Assembly: GCA_938017515.1 (NCBI GenBank) | Contig: CALIJJ010000127.1 | Coordinates: 1 to 42,022 of the forward strand | Direction: 5' to 3' | DNA from: an uncultured Pseudanabaenaceae cyanobacterium | GTDB lineage: Bacteria; Cyanobacteriota; Cyanobacteriia; PCC-9006; JAAUQQ01 | DNA length: 42,022 nucleotides | Shown: positions 28,042 through 37,768 of the stretch, piece after piece | Layout of the letters: each line of letters opens with the position of its first letter | Numbering within the stretch: the stretch's first letter is position 1 | Notes under the pieces: generated by a model | What the model was told of the DNA's origin: nothing | Seen by the model: only the letters and a program-made list of their open reading frames with translations | The model's database searches: none | Program-made: the position numbers and the translations under genes

Positions 28042-29628
28042 ATGAGCAACGCTGCGGCAGAGCGCATCCTCTACGTGCGTCTCCCTTGCAATCCCATCTT
28101 CCCGATTGGGGTTGTGTACCTCGCGGATCACGTCAACAAGCAATTCCCCGAGACTGAACAGCGCATCTTTGACATGGGCACTGTCGCGCCGTTGGACTTC
28201 AATGCGGCATTGGATGAAAACATCGATGCGTTTAAGCCAACGCTGATCGTCTTTTCCTGGCGCGACATTCAGATCTATGCACCCGTTGGTGGTCGCGGCG
28301 GCAATCCGCTTCAGCATGCCTTTGAGTTCTCCTACGCCCGCAACCCGCTGGTGAAGCTGCGGGGGGCGATGGGAGGTGCCCGTATGGTGGGGACCTATTT
28401 GGCCGAATTGCGCCGCAATGAGGCCTTGGTCAAGCGAGGCTTGAAGCGAGCGAAGAAATACTGCGCTGATCCCAAGATTGTGGTTGGCGGCGGTGCCGTC
28501 AGCGTCTTCTATGAGCAGATGCCCCAGATGTTGCCCAAGGGGGCGATCGTCTCTGTGGGAGAGGGGGAAGCGCTACTAGAGAAGCTGCTGCGGAATGAAG
28601 ATTTTTCCCAGGAACGCTGCTACGTCGTTGGTGAAGGGGAGCCGCGCGATCGCCTCATCCACGAGTGGCCCACCCCCATTGAAAAGACCGCCTGCAACTA
28701 CGACTACATCGAGGAAATTTGGCCCGAATCGTCCTACTACTTCCAGGAAGAGGACTTCTACATCGGCGTCCAGACCAAGCGAGGCTGCCCTCACAACTGC
28801 TGCTACTGCGTCTATACCGTGGTGGAAGGCAAGCAGGTGCGCATCAATCCTGCCGACGAAGTCGTGAAGGAAATGCGCCAGCTCTACGATCGCGGCGTGC
28901 GCAAGTTCTGGTTTACCGATGCCCAGTTCATCCCGGCCCGACGCTACATGGAGGATGCCAAGGAGCTGCTCCAGAAGATTCTGGATTCCGGCATGGACGA
29001 TATCAATTGGGCTGCCTATATCCGGGCGGACAATCTAACGCCGGAGCTGTGTGACCTCATGGTCAAAACCGGCATGAACTATTTCGAGATTGGCATCACC
29101 AGCGGCTCCCAGGAACTCGTGCGTAAGATGCGCATGGGCTACAACCTCAAGACCGTGCTGCAAAATTGCCGCGACCTGAAGGCTGCCGGATTCGACGATT
29201 TTGTCTCGGTGAATTACTCGTTTAACGTCATCGACGAACGCGACGAGACGATTCGTCAAACCATCGCCTATCACCGGGAACTCGAGGAGATTTTTGGGGC
29301 AGACAAAATGGAGCCCGCCATTTTCTTCATTGGTCTTCAGCCCCACACGCATTTGGAAGAGTACGCGTTCGAGAAAAATATTCTCAAGCGTGACTACAAT
29401 CCCCTGGCGATTTATCTGCCTTGGGTGGCGACCAAGTTGCTGTGGAATCCCGGCAAGCTCGGTGAGTTTTTCGGGGATGTTTGTTTGGAAGCCATGAAAG
29501 ACAGCCCTGAGAACTTTGGCCACAAGGTGATGAATATTCTCGAGGGACGCCTGGGCCGTGCACCGCTGGCAGAAGCGCTGACCGCTCCGCTTAAGGGAGA
29601 GTCTAAGGCACTGGTCGGTTCGAAGTAG
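28042..29628 (+). CDS. B12-binding-type radical SAM protein
   Basis: A 528-residue protein. The N-terminal part (about 1-200) has the fold of cobalamin-binding domains attached to radical SAM enzymes (IFPIGVVYLADHV, VVGGGAVSVFYEQM). The radical SAM motif CX3CX2C is Cys249, Cys253 and Cys256 (TKRGCPHNCCYCVY). EIGITSGSQELVRKMRMGY is the usual SAM-binding strand. It resembles the cyanobacterial family named, as I recall, photosystem II high-light-acclimation radical SAM protein; the reaction is not known. Long leader upstream; the convergent CPBP gene ends 11 nt away. Confidence 0.85.
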   Translation: MSNAAAERILYVRLPCNPIFPIGVVYLADHVNKQFPETEQRIFDMGTVAPLDFNAALDENIDAFKPTLIVFSWRDIQIYAPVGGRGGNPLQHAFEFSYARNPLVKLRGAMGGARMVGTYLAELRRNEALVKRGLKRAKKYCADPKIVVGGGAVSVFYEQMPQMLPKGAIVSVGEGEALLEKLLRNEDFSQERCYVVGEGEPRDRLIHEWPTPIEKTACNYDYIEEIWPESSYYFQEEDFYIGVQTKRGCPHNCCYCVYTVVEGKQVRINPADEVVKEMRQLYDRGVRKFWFTDAQFIPARRYMEDAKELLQKILDSGMDDINWAAYIRADNLTPELCDLMVKTGMNYFEIGITSGSQELVRKMRMGYNLKTVLQNCRDLKAAGFDDFVSVNYSFNVIDERDETIRQTIAYHRELEEIFGADKMEPAIFFIGLQPHTHLEEYAFEKNILKRDYNPLAIYLPWVATKLLWNPGKLGEFFGDVCLEAMKDSPENFGHKVMNILEGRLGRAPLAEALTAPLKGESKALVGSK

Positions 29629-29639
29629 GCCCGTTGCCT

Positions 29640-30548
29640 CTAAGCCGGTCGATTGTTCCGGTGGGTGCGGTGAAGCTGACTGCTGTACAGAATGCACAGC
29701 GACAAAAATGTGAGTCCTACAAGGCCAGCCAAGGGGTTGCCGTCGATGCCGGTCACCCAAGCGGGAGCGACGGCTGTGGTTTGGCTGAGCTGACCGACAT
29801 TGACCAGGGAGTAGCCCCAGACCAAACCACCATGGAGACCCATGGGGAGTCCCAGGCGCCCCCGAGTGATGGATTTGGCATAGCCCAAGAGGATGCCCAG
29901 CAGCACCAATCCTAGAAACTGAGGCCAAGTGCGCAGAATCTCTTCCCAGGGCTTGAGGAAGTGGAGCAATGCAAAAACATGGGCTGTGGTCACCAGGGAG
30001 GTGCGGAACCTTAGCTCGCGGCTAAACTCATCCCCCATCCAGCCCCGAAACATCAGTTCCTCGGCAAAGCCAATGCCGATCCCAACCAAAAGCCCTTCGA
30101 TCGCAATCTTCAAGAAGCTAGGACCAGGAGAAAGCCACTGGGCCCAGCCCAAAACCGCTTCGGCTTCAAACATGACGAAGACCAGTGCTGTGCCAACCCA
30201 CAGACCAAGGAACTGCTCCAGGAAAAAGCGACGACCGCCTCGCAGTCCCAAATAAGCCAGGTGATTGGGGATGCCATGGACAATCTTTCCCCAGGGCTGC
30301 ACCAGAGCAATGAATCCTAGATAAAGAATGACGAGCGTGATGATGCTGCGCCAGTTGGGATCCGCGATTGCCCAGCTCCCCAGTCCCAAAAAGGGTAGCC
30401 ACAACAGCGCCAGGGTCAGTAGAAAACCCAGCAGCCGAATCGGTGCTGGGTATTTCGCCAGATATTGAAACCATCGGCTTAGAACCGTTGGTTTGTCACC
30501 AAGATTTGACCCTTGCTCTCGACCCGCCAATTTAGTCTGCGGGCTCAA
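29640..30548 (-). CDS. CPBP-family intramembrane protease
   Basis: A 302-residue membrane protein with about seven hydrophobic segments. The CPBP/Abi motifs are present: EEXXXR at Glu163-Glu164-Arg168 (FAEELMFRGW), His196 (FALLHFLKP) and His239 (GLHGGL). These are the residues of the Rce1-like glutamic intramembrane proteases. The long frame starts at TTG 30548, which overlaps the end of clpS by 17 bp; TTG 30530 is an alternative just past that overlap. No ATG precedes the conserved part. Substrate unknown. Confidence 0.85.
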   Translation of the reverse strand: MSPQTKLAGREQGSNLGDKPTVLSRWFQYLAKYPAPIRLLGFLLTLALLWLPFLGLGSWAIADPNWRSIITLVILYLGFIALVQPWGKIVHGIPNHLAYLGLRGGRRFFLEQFLGLWVGTALVFVMFEAEAVLGWAQWLSPGPSFLKIAIEGLLVGIGIGFAEELMFRGWMGDEFSRELRFRTSLVTTAHVFALLHFLKPWEEILRTWPQFLGLVLLGILLGYAKSITRGRLGLPMGLHGGLVWGYSLVNVGQLSQTTAVAPAWVTGIDGNPLAGLVGLTFLSLCILYSSQLHRTHRNNRPA

Positions 30549-30819
30549 TGGTGCTGCTCAAGCCTTTCCCCTTCAGGGTCTCGCTGTAAAACTCCGCTGG
30601 CTCCATCGCGCAGGTGATCACCAACGCCATGCCATTGGCATGGGCTTCCATCATGATGTCTACGGCCTGGGGCTGGGAAAGGCTTGGCACCGTTTGAATC
30701 AGCGACATCACCACATACTCCATGCCATTAAAATCGTCATTGTGGAGTAGGACACGATATTGAGGGGCGGGTTTGCGGACAACCGTTGTGTCGCGCTTTT
30801 CTACGACTTGCGTTGACAT
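30532..30819 (-). CDS. clpS: ATP-dependent Clp protease adaptor ClpS
   Basis: ClpS hands N-degron substrates to ClpAP/ClpCP. The 95-residue protein has the core PQYRVLLHNDDFNGMEYVV, with the Asn-Asp-Asp of the N-degron pocket, and AHANGMALVITCAMEPAEFY, with the ClpC-contacting part. The Shine-Dalgarno AAGGAGG before ATG 30819 is strong. The next gene on the strand, the CPBP protease, starts inside its last codons, so the two are probably translated together. Confidence 0.96.
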   Translation of the reverse strand: MSTQVVEKRDTTVVRKPAPQYRVLLHNDDFNGMEYVVMSLIQTVPSLSQPQAVDIMMEAHANGMALVITCAMEPAEFYSETLKGKGLSSTIEPAD

Positions 30820-31083
30820 CGGAATCTTCCTCCTTGCTTGGGTGAGTCACTGTTGAGTATGTCAATGGCTAATCTGCCAAGGGTCGATGCGCCAATCCTG
30901 TACCGAACGATTGCCGGGGTAGATGCTGGAGCAATCAGAACGTCCGAGGAAATTCTTTGAAATTTTACGAAATTTTGAGGATGCAGCTTGGATCACACTG
31001 CAGAGACTCCAGCCCCGCTCTAGTTCCGCCTGTTGATCCTGTTTTGACTACTTCACGTTGGCGTTCCCTCTGCTCGTTCTAGC

Positions 31084-31560
31084 ATGACTCCTATGTCATC
31101 TCCAACCCCTGTCCCGGAGTTTCAATCCAATCAAATGATTTGTTTAGAGGAGGGCGATCGCCGTCTCTATGCAGAGGTGATTGATGTGATCACGCAACGA
31201 GAGCTGATCTGGGCCAGGCCGCTCCTGCTCGTCAATGGCTGGGATGCCATTGAGCATTCTGGACAGGTCAACCCCGCTCAACTAGAAGACCTCCGCGAGG
31301 CTGCCCATCTGCTGCTGCCGCTCCATTTATTTCGTCCGGCTGTGGACATGGAACTGCTGCCCCTTTTTCCTTACCTGGTGGCGGATGTAGAGGCGAAACT
31401 TGAGCCCAAAGGAGCACAGCTACGACAGTTCATTGACCAAGTCTGGCGTCATCAGATGGCAAAACCGCTGGATCGAGAAGCAAACAAAGCTCCAGATTCT
31501 GCGATCGATGCCGATTCCTCAGACGCCAGTTTTGACCGTCCTGTCAGCTCCGAAGGTTAG
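31084..31560 (+). CDS. conserved hypothetical protein, acidic tail
   Basis: A 158-residue soluble protein. The body (about 10-125) has [18 protein letters not shown] and [18 protein letters not shown], then helices. The last 30 residues are Ser/Asp-rich and variable. ATG 31093 is another possible start. I cannot place it in a named family, although it has the look of a cyanobacteria-specific gene. Its TAG overlaps the dapL stop codon by two bases on the other strand (TTAG at 31557-31560). Confidence 0.75.
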   Translation: MTPMSSPTPVPEFQSNQMICLEEGDRRLYAEVIDVITQRELIWARPLLLVNGWDAIEHSGQVNPAQLEDLREAAHLLLPLHLFRPAVDMELLPLFPYLVADVEAKLEPKGAQLRQFIDQVWRHQMAKPLDREANKAPDSAIDADSSDASFDRPVSSEG

Positions 31561-32792
31561 ACCTTCAAGTTTTTCGTAATCCGATCCATGGCTTCATTGA
31601 CGTTGGCACGGCTGTTGAAGGCCGAGATGCGGAAGTAGCCTTCACCCGCTGCCCCGAAGCCTGAGCCCGGTGTTCCTACGACATTGGCAAGGCTGAGCAG
31701 CTTGTCGAAGAAGTCCCAGCTGGACATGCCATCGGGAGTCTTGACCCAAACGTAGGGTGCATTGACGCCGCCATAAACCTTGAGACCGGCTTCGGAGAGG
31801 CGATCGCAAATGATCTTGGCGTTCTCCATGTAGAAGCTGATCAGTGCCTTGGTCTGAGCCTGACCGGCTTCGGAATAAACGGCCTCAGCGCCCCGCTGGA
31901 CGACGTAGGACACCCCATTAAACTTGGTGGACTGGCGACGATTCCACAGACCCCACAGCGCCACGTCACTGCCATCGGATGCTTTTCCTTTGAGCGTCTT
32001 GGGGACGACGGTCAAGGCGCAGCGAGTGCCGGTGAAGCCCGCATTCTTTGAGAAAGAACGGAACTCAATGGCGCAGTCCCGGGCGCCTTCGATTTCGTAG
32101 ATGGAGTGGGGAACGTTGGGATCCGAGATAAATGCTTCGTAGGCCGCATCAAAAAGAATGAGTGAGCCATTGGCGCGGGCGTAGTCCACCCAGGCTTGCA
32201 ATGCTTCTTTGCTAGCAACTGCCCCCGTTGGATTATTGGGGAAGCAGAGATAAATAATGTCTACTTTTTCGGTCGGGATCTTCGCCGTGAAGTCGTTATC
32301 GGCGGAGATCGGCAAATAGACTAAACCACCATATTTGCCGGAGTCATCCGCATCTCCGGTGTGGCCTGCCATCACGTTCGTGTCCACGTAGACGGGATAA
32401 ACCGGGTCCGTGACGGCGATGGTGTTGCCCTTGCCAAGAATGTCTAGGATGTTGCCACAGTCACACTTGGAACCATCGGAGACGAAGATCTCTGAGGGAT
32501 CGATATCGCAACCGCGGGCCTGAAAATCTTGGGCCGCAATTTTTTCCCGCAGCCAGGCGTAGCCCTGCTCAGGACCATAGCCCTTGAAGGTTGCGCGATC
32601 GCCCATTTCCTCAATGGCTTTGACCATCGCCTCGCGGCAGGCCTCAGGCAAAGGCTCCGTCACGTCGCCAATACCCAGCTTGATGATGGATGCATCAGGG
32701 TTGGATTCCACAAACGCGTTAACGCGTCGGGCAATCTCCGGGAAGAGGTAACCTGCTTTGAGTTTCAGGTAATTATCGTTAATCGTGACCAT
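31557..32792 (-). CDS. dapL: LL-diaminopimelate aminotransferase
   Basis: A PLP enzyme making LL-diaminopimelate from tetrahydrodipicolinate in one step, for lysine and peptidoglycan. It bypasses the DapC/D/E route and is the usual route in cyanobacteria and plants. ATG 32792 ([20 protein letters not shown]) gives the normal 411 residues; the open frame extends 30 codons more but is not conserved. [12 protein letters not shown] holds the PLP lysine. FPNNPTGA and the C-terminal FRISAFNSR complete the fold-type I motifs. Confidence 0.97.
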   Translation of the reverse strand: MVTINDNYLKLKAGYLFPEIARRVNAFVESNPDASIIKLGIGDVTEPLPEACREAMVKAIEEMGDRATFKGYGPEQGYAWLREKIAAQDFQARGCDIDPSEIFVSDGSKCDCGNILDILGKGNTIAVTDPVYPVYVDTNVMAGHTGDADDSGKYGGLVYLPISADNDFTAKIPTEKVDIIYLCFPNNPTGAVASKEALQAWVDYARANGSLILFDAAYEAFISDPNVPHSIYEIEGARDCAIEFRSFSKNAGFTGTRCALTVVPKTLKGKASDGSDVALWGLWNRRQSTKFNGVSYVVQRGAEAVYSEAGQAQTKALISFYMENAKIICDRLSEAGLKVYGGVNAPYVWVKTPDGMSSWDFFDKLLSLANVVGTPGSGFGAAGEGYFRISAFNSRANVNEAMDRITKNLKV

Positions 32793-32954
32793 TGTGGATT
32801 GTTGAGGTTCGCCAGCGAATAAGTGAGATAAACAACAAACCAGGCTGTGGCAGAAGGAAATTGCCAGGAGACTGATTCGCATTCATCAGGACAGTTTAAC
32901 GCTTGGGCGGATCCCAAAAGGGGGCAATCCAGAGGAGCCCTTGGAGTCGGGGGA

Positions 32955-33149
32955 TTAGAGACTGGGAATTAATCGAATGCGTCCCGCGTCCATTTCAGAC
33001 ATCAGCAATTCTAATGCTTCATATTCGACATCGGAAATATATCCGAGCCGCGTTAATTCATAGTTAATTTCATTTTCAATTTCCGGCGTTAGTTCTCTGA
33101 GATAGATAGCTTTTTCAACTAACCGGCGAATCGCTAGGGGAGGATTCAT
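32955..33149 (-). CDS. 64-aa conserved small protein, unknown
   Basis: Started at ATG 33149 the protein reads MNPPLAIRRLVEKAIYLREL, then TPEIENEINYELTRLGYISD and a final helix with YEALELLMSEMDAGRI. It is soluble, helical and acidic. I have an impression of similar small cyanobacterial proteins but cannot name the family. Codon use is more AT-rich than in its neighbours. The open frame continues 22 codons upstream, with no good Shine-Dalgarno at either site. It lies 162 nt upstream of dapL on the same strand. Confidence 0.65.
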   Translation of the reverse strand: MNPPLAIRRLVEKAIYLRELTPEIENEINYELTRLGYISDVEYEALELLMSEMDAGRIRLIPSL

Positions 33150-33644
33150 AATTAAACGATTAATAAATAGACAACATTGAAAAGAAAAATGATCCGAGCT
33201 TAACCGTGGTAGCAATATCGCTAATTTCAGCGCTATGGGGCTCAGGTAATCAGCGACTCAATGTGACTTCACTTAATCTCTCGTCAATGTATCTTACGAA
33301 ACACCAAAGGCCCTGGATAGAGTGATAGTGCTGTAAAAACAGACGTTTTTGCGATTTAGAGCCGTCGAGGGGAATGAAATTTCCGTGGAAACGCTTACCC
33401 AAAGCTTTAAGGCCTCTGCAGACTTCTGTGAAGATTCTAGAAATGCCTTGAAGTAGGGGGGGCCAGTGCTGGAATGTCCCTTTATTGTCGCCTTATCGCT
33501 CAGCACAGTTTGAAGTGCATTGATTCTGCTATTTTGGGGAATCTTTACATCATCATTCCGACCCACGCTGTGTTGTTAGGTTGCTGATTTTTCGTCATTT
33601 GCTTTGGTTGTAAGCCCTTCGGTCAGCTTTGTAGGAGTGCCAAA
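33150..33644. other. divergent intergenic region
   Basis: This 495-bp spacer lies between the 64-aa protein and the STAS gene. It is more AT-rich than the surroundings. A 90-codon minus-strand frame (33294-33566) shows no coding signs. Nothing else is recognised. Confidence 0.45.
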
Positions 33645-33980
33645 ATGCAGTTCGTTGTATTGAGTTCAACCAAGATGCTTCTCTGTCCCTCTGGCCATCT
33701 GGATGCCAGTTATGGTCTCGAGCTTGAGCGTCGCCTTGGCTCCTTGGTCATGAGCCATCCCGATCGTCAGCTGATTTTGAGTTTGGAAGCTGTAGAGTCC
33801 ATCGACAGTGCGGGACTGATGACGCTGGTTTCTGCGTTTCGTCTGGCCCAGCGCAGTAGTCTGGCGATCCAGCTCTGCGCCGTGCCTCCGGAACTCAAGA
33901 TTGTGTTGGAGCTGTCCCAGCTCGATCGCGTTTTCCCCATCCATGAGCAAGCTCCTGGGCCGATGCCTATGGCTGCTTAG
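33645..33980 (+). CDS. STAS-domain anti-sigma factor antagonist-like protein
   Basis: A 111-residue single STAS domain. ESIDSAGLMTLVSAFRLA (51-68) contains Ser55 in the DSAG motif, the site phosphorylated by a partner kinase in SpoIIAA-type proteins. The N-terminal strand region CPSGHLDASYGLELERRL and the final helix ELSQLDRVFPIHE complete the fold. The partner kinase/phosphatase is not in the window. It is probably a partner-switching regulator. Confidence 0.88.
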   Translation: MQFVVLSSTKMLLCPSGHLDASYGLELERRLGSLVMSHPDRQLILSLEAVESIDSAGLMTLVSAFRLAQRSSLAIQLCAVPPELKIVLELSQLDRVFPIHEQAPGPMPMAA

Positions 33981-34082
33981 ATGTTCTTTCCGCGGCGCAC
34001 AAACCTTATGGCTTAGGGACTGTGCTGAGCCCTTACAATGGCCAGTGCAGTTCTGATGAGCCCTGATTAGGGTGACGCAACC

Positions 34083-36839
34083 GTGGCCGTTCCTGTTGAA
34101 GCGCTTTTAACCTCAGAGATCAACCGACCCGCTCGCTACTTGGGCAATGAGCTAGGGGCCATCCATGGGAATTGGGAACAGGCCGAAATTCGCTGGGCTC
34201 TCACCTATCCTGAGATTTATGAGGTGGGTTCCTCGAATCTCGGGCACATTATTCTCTACAACATCATCAATGCTCAGCCCCGGCAACTCTGCGATCGCGC
34301 CTATTTGCCCGCAGCAGATCTTGCCCAAAAATTGACCGATAGCGAGACACCTCTGTTTGCTGTTGAGTCGCGGCGATCGCTTCAGACCTTTGATGTTTTG
34401 GGCTTCAGCCTTAGCTACGAGCTGGGCGCGACGAACATCCTTGAAATGCTATCCCTCTGTCGGATCGCCCTAACCGCCCAGGAGCGAGTCTCAGATAATG
34501 CTGCGCCCTGGCAAGCAGGTGCTCCGTTTATTTTTGCGGGGGGCCAGACCGCGACCTCTAACCCGGAACCCTACGCCGAATTCTTTGACTTCGTGGTCAT
34601 GGGGGATGGTGAGGAGCTGCTGCCCGAAATTGGCCTCATCTTGGAAGAAGCCAAGGTGGCAGGGCTGAACCGCACAGAAACGTTGCTGGATTTGGCCCAG
34701 GTGCCCGGCGTTTATGTGCCGCAGTTTTACGACATGGCGGTGGATGGCTCCGTTCATGCCAATCGTTCGGATGTTCCCCAGCGCGTCCTGCGCCGTGTGG
34801 CAACGCCTATTCCGGCTTACTCCATTGGTCTGGTTCCCTATGTCCAGACGGTCCACGATCGCCTCACGATCGAAATTCGGCGGGGCTGCACCCGGGGCTG
34901 CCGCTTTTGCCAGCCCGGCATGCTGACGCGTCCGGCCCGCGATGTGGCTCCCGATCAGGTGGTGGATGCCATTGAAACCGGCATGCGCGACACGGGCTAC
35001 AACGAATTTTCGCTGCTGTCCCTGAGTTGTTCGGATTACTTGGCCCTGCCTGCTGTCGGGGTAGAGCTGAAGAATCGTCTCAAGGACGAGAATATTTCCC
35101 TGTCCTTGCCCAGCCAGCGGGTGGACCGCTTCGACGAAAATATTGCCCACATCATTGGTGGAACCCGCCAAACCGGTATTACCTTTGCGCCGGAGGCGGG
35201 CACCCAGCGCATGCGCGACATCATCAACAAGGGCCTCACCAATGAGGAACTGTTGCGAGGGGTCAAAACGGCCTATGAGCAGGGCTGGAACAAGGTCAAG
35301 CTCTATTTCATGATCGGCTTACCGGGAGAAACCGACGCCGATGTGCTGGGGATTGCCGAGACGGTGCGCTGGCTTCAGCAGGAATGCCGAGGCCGCAAAA
35401 AGCGGATTAATTTCAACATCACCATTTCCAATTTCACGCCGAAACCCCACACCCCCTTCCAATGGCATTCTGTCTCCACAGCGGAGTTCCTGCGCAAGCA
35501 GAAGTTCCTCAAGGAAGAGTTTCGGACGATTCGTGGCGTTAAGGCCAACTTCACCGACGTGCGCATTTCGGCGATGGAGGACTTTGTGGGGCGAGGCGAT
35601 CGCCGCCTTTCTCAGGTGGTTCGCCGGGCCTGGGAGCTGGGTGCCGGTATGGATGCCTGGTGGGAAAGCTTGGAAAATGCTTACAAGGCTTGGTCCCAAG
35701 CCATTGAAGAATCAGGTCTCTCCTGGAAATATCGCCAGGTCGAAACGGGGGAGTGGAATATTTTTGAAGGGATTGCCCCAGCGAGTGGCGCCCCAGAAAG
35801 CGTCGCCCCAGAAAGCGTTTCTCCAGACACTGCTAGCGCTGACGCCAGCCAGCGTGCCTTGGACGTGCCGTTGCCCTGGGACCACCTTGACACTGGCATT
35901 GATAAGCGTTGGCTCCAGGATGATCTGCGTAAGGCCCTAGAGGCCGCCACGGTGCCGGACTGCTCCTTTGAGGGCTGCTCCCATTGCGGTGTCTGTGGCC
36001 TTGATTTTGGCCACAATGTGGTGGTTCCGCCCCAGGTGATTCCGGCGATCGCTGGAGATTTCAGACCTGAGACCGAGCGTGCCCAGCGTCTACGAATGCG
36101 GTTTGGCAAGCAGGGAGATCTGACGCTGATCAGCCACCTTGATCTGATGCGCCTGCTCGACCGAGCCATTCGCCGCGCGTCTTTGCCCATCTCATTCTCG
36201 GGGGGATTTCACCCCGGTCCGCGCATTTCTCCGGCCAATGCTCTGCCTCTGGGCATGAGTAGTTTAGGAGAACTCGTAGACTTTGATCTCAAGCGAGCCA
36301 TGGAGCCAGAGGTGTTTCGACAAAAACTGGCGGCGGCTCTGCCGGAAGATATGCCTCTGTTTGAAATTGATGCCGTTGAACTCAAGAGCCCTTCGGTCAC
36401 TCAGCAGTTGGAGTTGGCCGAATATGTCCTGTTAGTGGCCCTGGCTGAGATCGATGATGCGGACGCGGTTGAAGGGGATGCCTTAGAGCGATCGCAAGCG
36501 CTCAACTCAATGCCGAGCTGGGTCGAGACACTGCTCGCCAAGGACGATATTCAGCTCGAGAAGGTAACCAAATCGGGCAAAACCAAGGTCTTTAACGGAC
36601 GTGAGCGGCTTCAGTCCTTGGATTTTCTGGGCCAAGCTTCAGCGGTGACCCTGCCGAAGCTCCCCGTGGTGGCGGAGGCACTGTCCGATGCGATCGCGCT
36701 ACGTTACACCGGCAGTTGCCGTAACGACGGCACATTACTGCGTCCTGAACAACTGCTTAAAATGCTGGAACAAATCGGTGGTCAGCCCCTCCAACTGATT
36801 CATGCTCATCGATGCCGACTGATTTTGGCCACGCCGTGA
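34083..36839 (+). CDS. radical SAM protein fused to DUF2344 (TIGR03960-like)
   Basis: A 918-residue protein from GTG 34083. Residues about 15-210 form a cobalamin-type domain (YEVGSSNLGHIILYNIIN, FAGGQTATSNPEP). The radical SAM motif is Cys269, Cys273, Cys276 (RGCTRGCRFCQPGM). A linker at about 565-595 includes a perfect 15-bp tandem duplication. A CX4CX2CX2C cluster near 627-638 may bind a second Fe-S. The C-terminal DUF2344 domain starts at about 670 (RMRFGKQGDLTLISHLDLM). In Firmicutes the two halves are separate genes beside the RNase G/rplU cluster. Here the fusion lies upstream of rne, which suggests a link to RNA metabolism. Confidence 0.9.
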   Translation: MAVPVEALLTSEINRPARYLGNELGAIHGNWEQAEIRWALTYPEIYEVGSSNLGHIILYNIINAQPRQLCDRAYLPAADLAQKLTDSETPLFAVESRRSLQTFDVLGFSLSYELGATNILEMLSLCRIALTAQERVSDNAAPWQAGAPFIFAGGQTATSNPEPYAEFFDFVVMGDGEELLPEIGLILEEAKVAGLNRTETLLDLAQVPGVYVPQFYDMAVDGSVHANRSDVPQRVLRRVATPIPAYSIGLVPYVQTVHDRLTIEIRRGCTRGCRFCQPGMLTRPARDVAPDQVVDAIETGMRDTGYNEFSLLSLSCSDYLALPAVGVELKNRLKDENISLSLPSQRVDRFDENIAHIIGGTRQTGITFAPEAGTQRMRDIINKGLTNEELLRGVKTAYEQGWNKVKLYFMIGLPGETDADVLGIAETVRWLQQECRGRKKRINFNITISNFTPKPHTPFQWHSVSTAEFLRKQKFLKEEFRTIRGVKANFTDVRISAMEDFVGRGDRRLSQVVRRAWELGAGMDAWWESLENAYKAWSQAIEESGLSWKYRQVETGEWNIFEGIAPASGAPESVAPESVSPDTASADASQRALDVPLPWDHLDTGIDKRWLQDDLRKALEAATVPDCSFEGCSHCGVCGLDFGHNVVVPPQVIPAIAGDFRPETERAQRLRMRFGKQGDLTLISHLDLMRLLDRAIRRASLPISFSGGFHPGPRISPANALPLGMSSLGELVDFDLKRAMEPEVFRQKLAAALPEDMPLFEIDAVELKSPSVTQQLELAEYVLLVALAEIDDADAVEGDALERSQALNSMPSWVETLLAKDDIQLEKVTKSGKTKVFNGRERLQSLDFLGQASAVTLPKLPVVAEALSDAIALRYTGSCRNDGTLLRPEQLLKMLEQIGGQPLQLIHAHRCRLILATP
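35789..35818. repeat. 15-bp perfect tandem duplication in the fusion linker
   Basis: The unit cgccccagaaagcgt occurs at 35789-35803 and 35804-35818, giving APESVAPESV in the linker. Confidence 0.95.
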
Positions 36840-37768
36840 CGAGGAAACTTGAACGGGCGACTTAATCGGGTGACGTGATTCTGTGCGGCCTAACAGGGTG
36901 GATGAACAGGGTGGCTGAACCGGCTGAGGCTTTGGCCAACGCCTGGGAGCCAACGAACAGGGAGCTGACAAACAGGGAGCCAATAGGCGAGTGGCGATCG
37001 CTCCAGGCCTTTGTGAGTTGTTGCTCCCAAGACTATTCACTAAGATGTCATTTTTTCATTAGACAAGGTTTTGGCGATATGCTAGTGTTTAAGCGCACTA
37101 GACCCAGGTCTGCGGTACTTGCATAGCAACTTGCTGCTAGGAATTGCTCCTAGTCCGCGACTGGTCCTCTGTGAACGCAAGTCTTTACACAAGTTGATGA
37201 GCTGCATTCTGGTAGGACATGGGTGTTGCAGCACCAACGCAATCGATCGCTTCCCGAATGGTGAATTCCATTTTGCTGAAGTCTTGGTTGGTCTAGCTTT
37301 TGATGATGCAACTGGTGACTTCTGATGCTGGCCCTTGCTGGCATTTGTTCTGTCTAATCTCCATCCGGCGTATTGGCCTTAGGGTCTGATGCCCCAGATA
37401 TAGAGCTTTGGACTGCCCATTGAAGGTTTTTCGTTAAAGGAACTAAACAAGATATCAATCAATCATTCGCCATGACCCCTTAGATTAAGCGCCAGCGCTT
37501 CTGAGTTGAGATTTCCCAGAGTGGTCTATCTGCAAGGAAACGAGTCGTTAGAGCGCTGCATGACAGAGAACGAATCAAATACAACAGAGTGATACTGAAT
37601 CGACGTAAGTAGGGACTTCACCCCAGTGGGTTAGTCTCAAGTAGAAGGCAAATTGCTGCAAGAGCAGTGTTTCAGCCTGGAACCTAGCGAGCAGGTTTCA
37701 CCCAATTTTCGAATTTTGACCAACAGAACATCCTTCCTCTTCGCCACACCATTGAGGCATTCGTATAA
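36840..37768. other. long rne upstream region
   Basis: This 929-bp region precedes rne. Its first part has a 13-bp duplication (aacagggtgg(a/c)tg, 36892-36917) and a further pair aacagggagc 15 nt apart (36956-36980). The rest is AT-richer, without ORFs. A long rne 5' UTR used for autoregulation is known in other bacteria and in cyanobacteria; an untranslated leader in the final 400-500 nt is likely. Promoter position is not determined. Confidence 0.5.
36892..36980. repeat. short duplications upstream of rne
   Basis: aacaggg occurs four times within 90 bp, as two tandem pairs with 13-nt and 15-nt periods. Confidence 0.85.

Noticed and set aside
33294..33566. 90-codon minus-strand ORF before the STAS gene
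   Set aside because: No Shine-Dalgarno, no domain, ordinary spacer composition.
37030..37110. Promoter-like TAGACA and TATGCT upstream of rne
   Set aside because: The spacer is only about 12 nt, too short for a sigma-70 promoter.
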